From: Kiritimatiellaeota bacterium B1221 | Lineage (GTDB): Bacteria; Verrucomicrobiota; Kiritimatiellia; SS1-B-03-39; UBA6053 | Direction: 5' to 3' | Assembly (NCBI GenBank): GCA_029269125.1 | Contig: JARHXX010000017.1 | Span: forward strand, 1 to 64,000 | Length of the DNA: 64,000 nucleotides | In this document: piece after piece, positions 63,501 to 64,000 of the stretch | How the letters are laid out: each line of letters opens with the position of its first letter | Position numbering within the stretch: position 1 is the first letter of the stretch | Notes under the pieces: model-generated | Seen by the model: only the letters and a program-made list of their open reading frames with translations | Database searches by the model: none | What the model was told of the DNA's origin: nothing | Program-made: the position numbers and the translations under genes

Positions 63501-64000
63501 CGATGATGTCAGTCTGGGCAATTCGGATATTCGATATCAAAACGGGATTTACCGGGTGGCGGAATTGGGAGATGCGGATACGCCCTGGCGCTTGGTGCGG
63601 GTGGACTGGGTGGACGAAATCAGCGAATTTGATGAGTTGCGGGTCAAGGTGACCTCGGGTCGCGACAACATTGGGGATACCTTCATTCAGCAAACCACCA
63701 CTTTGGGGGTTGAAGTTGCGGCGGGTGAGAATTTTGATTTCAGCAGTGAGTTGGAGCGGGTGTATGCCAACTTCAACAGTTCCACTTTAGGATTTGATGC
63801 CTGGGCGGATATCAATCCCGATGGGCAGGCACAGGCCTTGCTGCCGATGATCATTGTGGTGACCGACAGTGATGGAAACGAAGTGCTGGTGACCAAAGAT
63901 ACTTCAGAGTTAACTGAAGCGCAGAAGCAGGACTCCGCCCTGGTGGCCAGCCTGCCGGATTTTGTGCCGGTGAACATCCGGGTGCTCGATGAACCGGTCA
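57583..64000 (+). CDS. Giant LEPR-XLL-type surface protein (partial, 3' cut)
   Basis: Open from ATG 57583 to the window end, 2139 codons without a stop. The N-terminus reads FEVETMEPRLLLNAAL, matching the LEPR-XLL motif found at the start of giant secreted repeat proteins in Planctomycetes, Verrucomicrobia and some proteobacteria, where it serves export or processing. The body is Asp/Thr/Ser-rich beta structure with repeated modules: DFT...FNVRINDGNAVTVTLAG, FDISINGSDYVRLTVPAN, and two copies of a NGVYRVTQVG...W.LVRA / NGIYRVAELG...WRLVRV module (about residues 1810 and 1970). No membrane segment is present. Likely adhesin or surface-layer-like; translated with AAGG 9 bases upstream. Confidence 0.88.
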   Translation, partial: MTTKNNRYLPEWRRHLKMAPKVKHRSAFEVETMEPRLLLNAALYDTTPTTPDAAVQTRISTQLLELFDQLSELGFDLNANDALNEQLKEIIAPLLGQSLDDLQEVEMGDFFEFARDAALKTYLEGTSPDSAGLALEIDTAIDSIAGLSADVTDESTATQLDILIEIDTSGSSQEALKLGDAGQEFNLDLDDDALVTLERKESFSFRIQADLSDTSAAGLGDSKFQVELGELDVLSAEVLHTSTTNPVDGWGIDVGLLGAGEDGVTSGAYVSASDIKMNITGKLDLSAGAGGDGIFSLDEMKAFGGNFDTAFSFDLPTTASTPTVIGQNTAHMSLSVDVYNDAASDEHIASLDGVTGILGFRDDNLFDDRAPLVTADDTMTAFSRLTASDMLEMVNSTVSLIEAMGVTGELKDLVPLLNLSTGDAYAFGEAFRTVMMGQLQNEEIVLTAVNAPSTRKDNGGTLESDPLDFTGAAGFNILVGTGTFYAVSLSTDPARLTLEDLRDDLNAALDAALPAGHGVAARLSEGDSPRLELFADSSTPFLLAGFAPDMDGLLDLGFNTHAEVVLSGDGPLGQPSGTTEDAERFQLPGILFESSGTLDMADFTQSRQFNVRINDGNAVTVTLAGRSYADIYSLTTTIRNQLIAEGLYDSVEETGVNVRVIGDTGSELLQFYGESDVYKLQLSGSHLSSLGLSTATQTAPYLDFEINGDGDTYRVYLPGNMTNGVLDVVPNFTISDLVQDIRFALAENTYQQLGGGVENKVSLLNESGGSGIDVRGTTDAAGDLDGGLQFFARNPGLGTDEVASFEITGQSASLAHFNFDSGYRESTSYVSGEIFTEAAFNSVQEFAAILADAPTTPLVGITTPSPSFNTGNLTFTFPIEFTYTPADLTDVELNLSDRYDKISNLQTDSTVTVSRSSTSSFEFEVALKPDTSTSEPLTVELPVTLMDWDGVLSTDAVIRFIFDDGVEHDLRINEVDTLSNASTQDFADLVALAIAADADLAGKIIVSVEKDAVNDIESIFFTTDPLMVDTRMLQMVIPPEINSPVTSTNAAVDVLNFATGATAFTSVAGTLHATGAPTGFNTSNYALISFELPDGSIDTIVLEPEETADNTQLDYPGGDGGVDPIGSYPEALVRDLNFAIQQSLELTTLYDAKVEAFVDGDGYLAFRLNPDLFPDDGSLVNEDWTVTVQADYTEAQYNGLNLDFGSKEKTVAGATTDIRLTAVSGSFGDVNPYKLDSGASFDISINGSDYVRLTVPANTGIPTQADLISAFNTALAGTTVTIGASNYVLSDFLKAVTYGDGSRISLISLDNTASANPEVRSFRLLPADVAGNEAVSVLGFSADEQLTGARGGESFIDALQLTGTATVDGVSDVITATGGFGFAEWEAAGGNLDLLVSSRTSLVEGLNTRFRLMDLMDIVSEGTIADISSTAVDPSTYATLTLDTLTFTDDSQGVAMSGLLFGANPTITISHSLTGDSLNSSINDFAALPDPDVTYTETNGMENLYKLGFEDVLEGLQRTADFVTDQMRIDPDGAGAGVNAYSTKLLFVREGMQEIFDLGAALDETIAELNDARPRTLQEVRRSIADLLQLNFSEVDVSLETSFLGGLLDSASVVIQFPFMQALSVSLPLFIDLVQLRDRSSDPAIVDYDLAGLSALASSRTNPLEVSVNLLAELNLDIAVQAVKDGVAIQPRTILRDTTEILTHFNMVGENLNGDLPVGNARFRLTNGQVAINAHGEVAADDANGTPGLYNNDALTEGYVAPVPVTVEAATTEELTATFSAGSLTADTNGLLSIDGFSGFSIGDLVLINHQSDTEQNGVYRVTQVGSASQTWQLVRAAEGDSAAELNATVFEAQQGEDYAGRQFVVTEPVGTLNTDPVRFARLIDPAVFEINLNGDQILAYSVLAATTSQLDANYVETGDPTKPKAYRAELVSKSNGSINAISTTLASGRQVVGIDGVGYLDINDYVLIKDQLDDVSLGNSDIRYQNGIYRVAELGDADTPWRLVRVDWVDEISEFDELRVKVTSGRDNIGDTFIQQTTTLGVEVAAGENFDFSSELERVYANFNSSTLGFDAWADINPDGQAQALLPMIIVVTDSDGNEVLVTKDTSELTEAQKQDSALVASLPDFVPVNIRVLDEPV

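Noticed and set aside
57624-63977. Many minus-strand frames in the last 6 kb
   Set aside because: All are antisense to one continuous plus-strand frame that starts with a LEPR-XLL-type motif and has consistent modular composition.

Overview
The window reads as chromosome of a PVC-superphylum bacterium, most likely Verrucomicrobiota or Kiritimatiellota and probably marine or saccharolytic. This is an inference from gene content: two PEP-CTERM proteins, a CxPSR sulfatase, GH2 and GH3 glycosidases, a rhamnogalacturonan-acetylesterase-like SGNH enzyme, a giant surface protein with a LEPR-XLL-type N-terminus, the carboxynorspermidine polyamine route, and many dispersed palindromic intergenic repeats. 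No rRNA or tRNA gene was seen to settle the phylum.

Layout. 0.3-4.5 kb (minus): two PEP-CTERM proteins, an SGNH acetylesterase and a GH3 enzyme. 4.8-8.4 kb: an ArsR-family repressor and an 812-residue CoA-disulfide-reductase/rhodanese/TusA/DsrE fusion, preceded by an operator palindrome that recurs four times, the last three in a tandem repeat of about 294 bp. 8.5-17.4 kb: thiamine-binding protein, epimerase, pyruvyl transferase, SGNH lipoprotein, alkaline phosphatase, Dps, Asd, TIGR02757 protein, Bcp, and a rhodanese/MauE-type pair. 17.9-19.7 kb: small orphan ORFs and a toxin-antitoxin pair separated by four attC-like sites, i.e. an integron-cassette array with no integrase in view. 20.4-24.3 kb: kinase, inositol-monophosphatase-family enzyme and cytoplasmic sulfatase in one operon, then a SpoU methyltransferase. 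24.3-40 kb: a 1267-residue carbohydrate-binding/beta-helix protein, housekeeping genes (nitroreductase, MBL exonuclease, SufU, ClpS, YjbQ), a SurA-PdxA-RsmA operon, Gph, and a 1238-residue metzincin/Calx-beta/delta-60 protein. 40-46.5 kb: riboflavin synthase, two polytopic GT39-like proteins and a GH2 enzyme. 46.5-51 kb: polyamine operon (carboxynorspermidine dehydrogenase, SpeA, carboxynorspermidine decarboxylase). 51-57.4 kb (minus): DMT exporter, GltD-like flavoprotein, LpxL-type acyltransferase and three unknown proteins. 57.6 kb to the window end: the giant LEPR-XLL-type protein, cut by the edge.

How it fits together. Secreted glycosidases, esterase, sulfatase and phosphatase fit scavenging of sulfated or acetylated polysaccharides. 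The ArsR unit probably senses reactive sulfur or thiophilic metal and controls persulfide handling. Intergenic space is crowded with hairpin repeats of several families, several of which sit where terminators would be. The strongest candidates for a new system are the amplified ArsR operator array and the integrase-less cassette array.
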